A stretch of 64,000 bases of DNA from Marinobacter sp. F4216 (GTDB lineage Bacteria > Pseudomonadota > Gammaproteobacteria > Pseudomonadales > Oleiphilaceae). A program made the position numbers and the translations under genes. The notes below the pieces were generated by a model. The model saw nothing but the letters and a program-made list of their open reading frames with translations. It was not told the origin of the DNA and ran no database searches. The DNA is taken from NCBI RefSeq assembly GCF_019931195.1, contig NZ_JAIOUO010000006.1:1-64000 (forward strand). Direction: 5' to 3'. Shown here piece by piece: positions 64,000 to 64,000 of this stretch. The number at the start of each line of letters is the position of its first letter. Position 1 is the first letter of the stretch.

Positions 64000-64000
64000 C

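Overview
This 64 kb window is chromosomal DNA from a gammaproteobacterium and covers the neighbourhood of the replication origin. The gene order mnmG-rsmG-parA-parB-atpIBEFHAGDC-glmU-glmS on one side, and rpmH-dnaA-dnaN-(x)-recF-gyrB with rnpA-yidD-yidC-mnmE on the other, is the Pseudomonas/Marinobacter arrangement. NhaB, a FadE-like acyl-CoA dehydrogenase, a GabT-like aminotransferase and the moderately high GC content fit a marine Marinobacter-like organism. That genus assignment is an inference from protein style and synteny, not from a search.

Layout. 2-10060 (all minus strand): a giant LEPR-XLL/DUF4347/lectin/cadherin-repeat surface protein whose C-terminus lies outside the window, preceded by three membrane-adaptor genes: HlyD with a SPOR-like tail, an M50-like metalloprotease fused to an HlyD domain, and a GAF domain fused to HlyD. 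This looks like a dedicated export or processing system and is the least described part of the window. 10061-14056: regulatory spacer, an orphan periplasmic solute-binding protein, nhaB, a gene-free stretch and a broken exported-protein gene. 14057-24671: glmS, glmU and the complete atp operon with a clear sigma70 promoter and a terminator. 24834-29126: parB, parA, rsmG, mnmG. 29127-38740: a segment inserted between mnmG and mnmE that holds an LplT-like transporter, a DUF3833/MFP/RND efflux operon, an acyl-CoA dehydrogenase and a second orphan binding protein. It carries six perfect DnaA boxes. 38890-42882: mnmE, yidC, yidD, rnpA, rpmH. 42985-43480: origin-like rpmH-dnaA spacer. 43538-51180 (plus strand): dnaA, dnaN, an ABC1-family kinase, recF with two parS sites, gyrB. 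51272-63999: a VC0807-family membrane protein, a GabT-like aminotransferase, an Atm1-type ABC exporter, then recD, recB and recC overlapping in one operon (recC runs off the right edge).

How the parts work together. DnaA, DnaN, GyrB, RecF, ParA/ParB, the parS sites and the origin-like DNA form the replication and segregation core. MnmE and MnmG make the same tRNA wobble-uridine modification. RnpA, YidD, YidC and the F0 subunits connect RNA processing to membrane insertion and ATP synthesis. RecBCD repairs and resects double-strand ends. Genes left of the rpmH-dnaA spacer are mostly on the minus strand and the core genes right of it are on the plus strand, as expected for transcription running with the replication forks away from an origin there.
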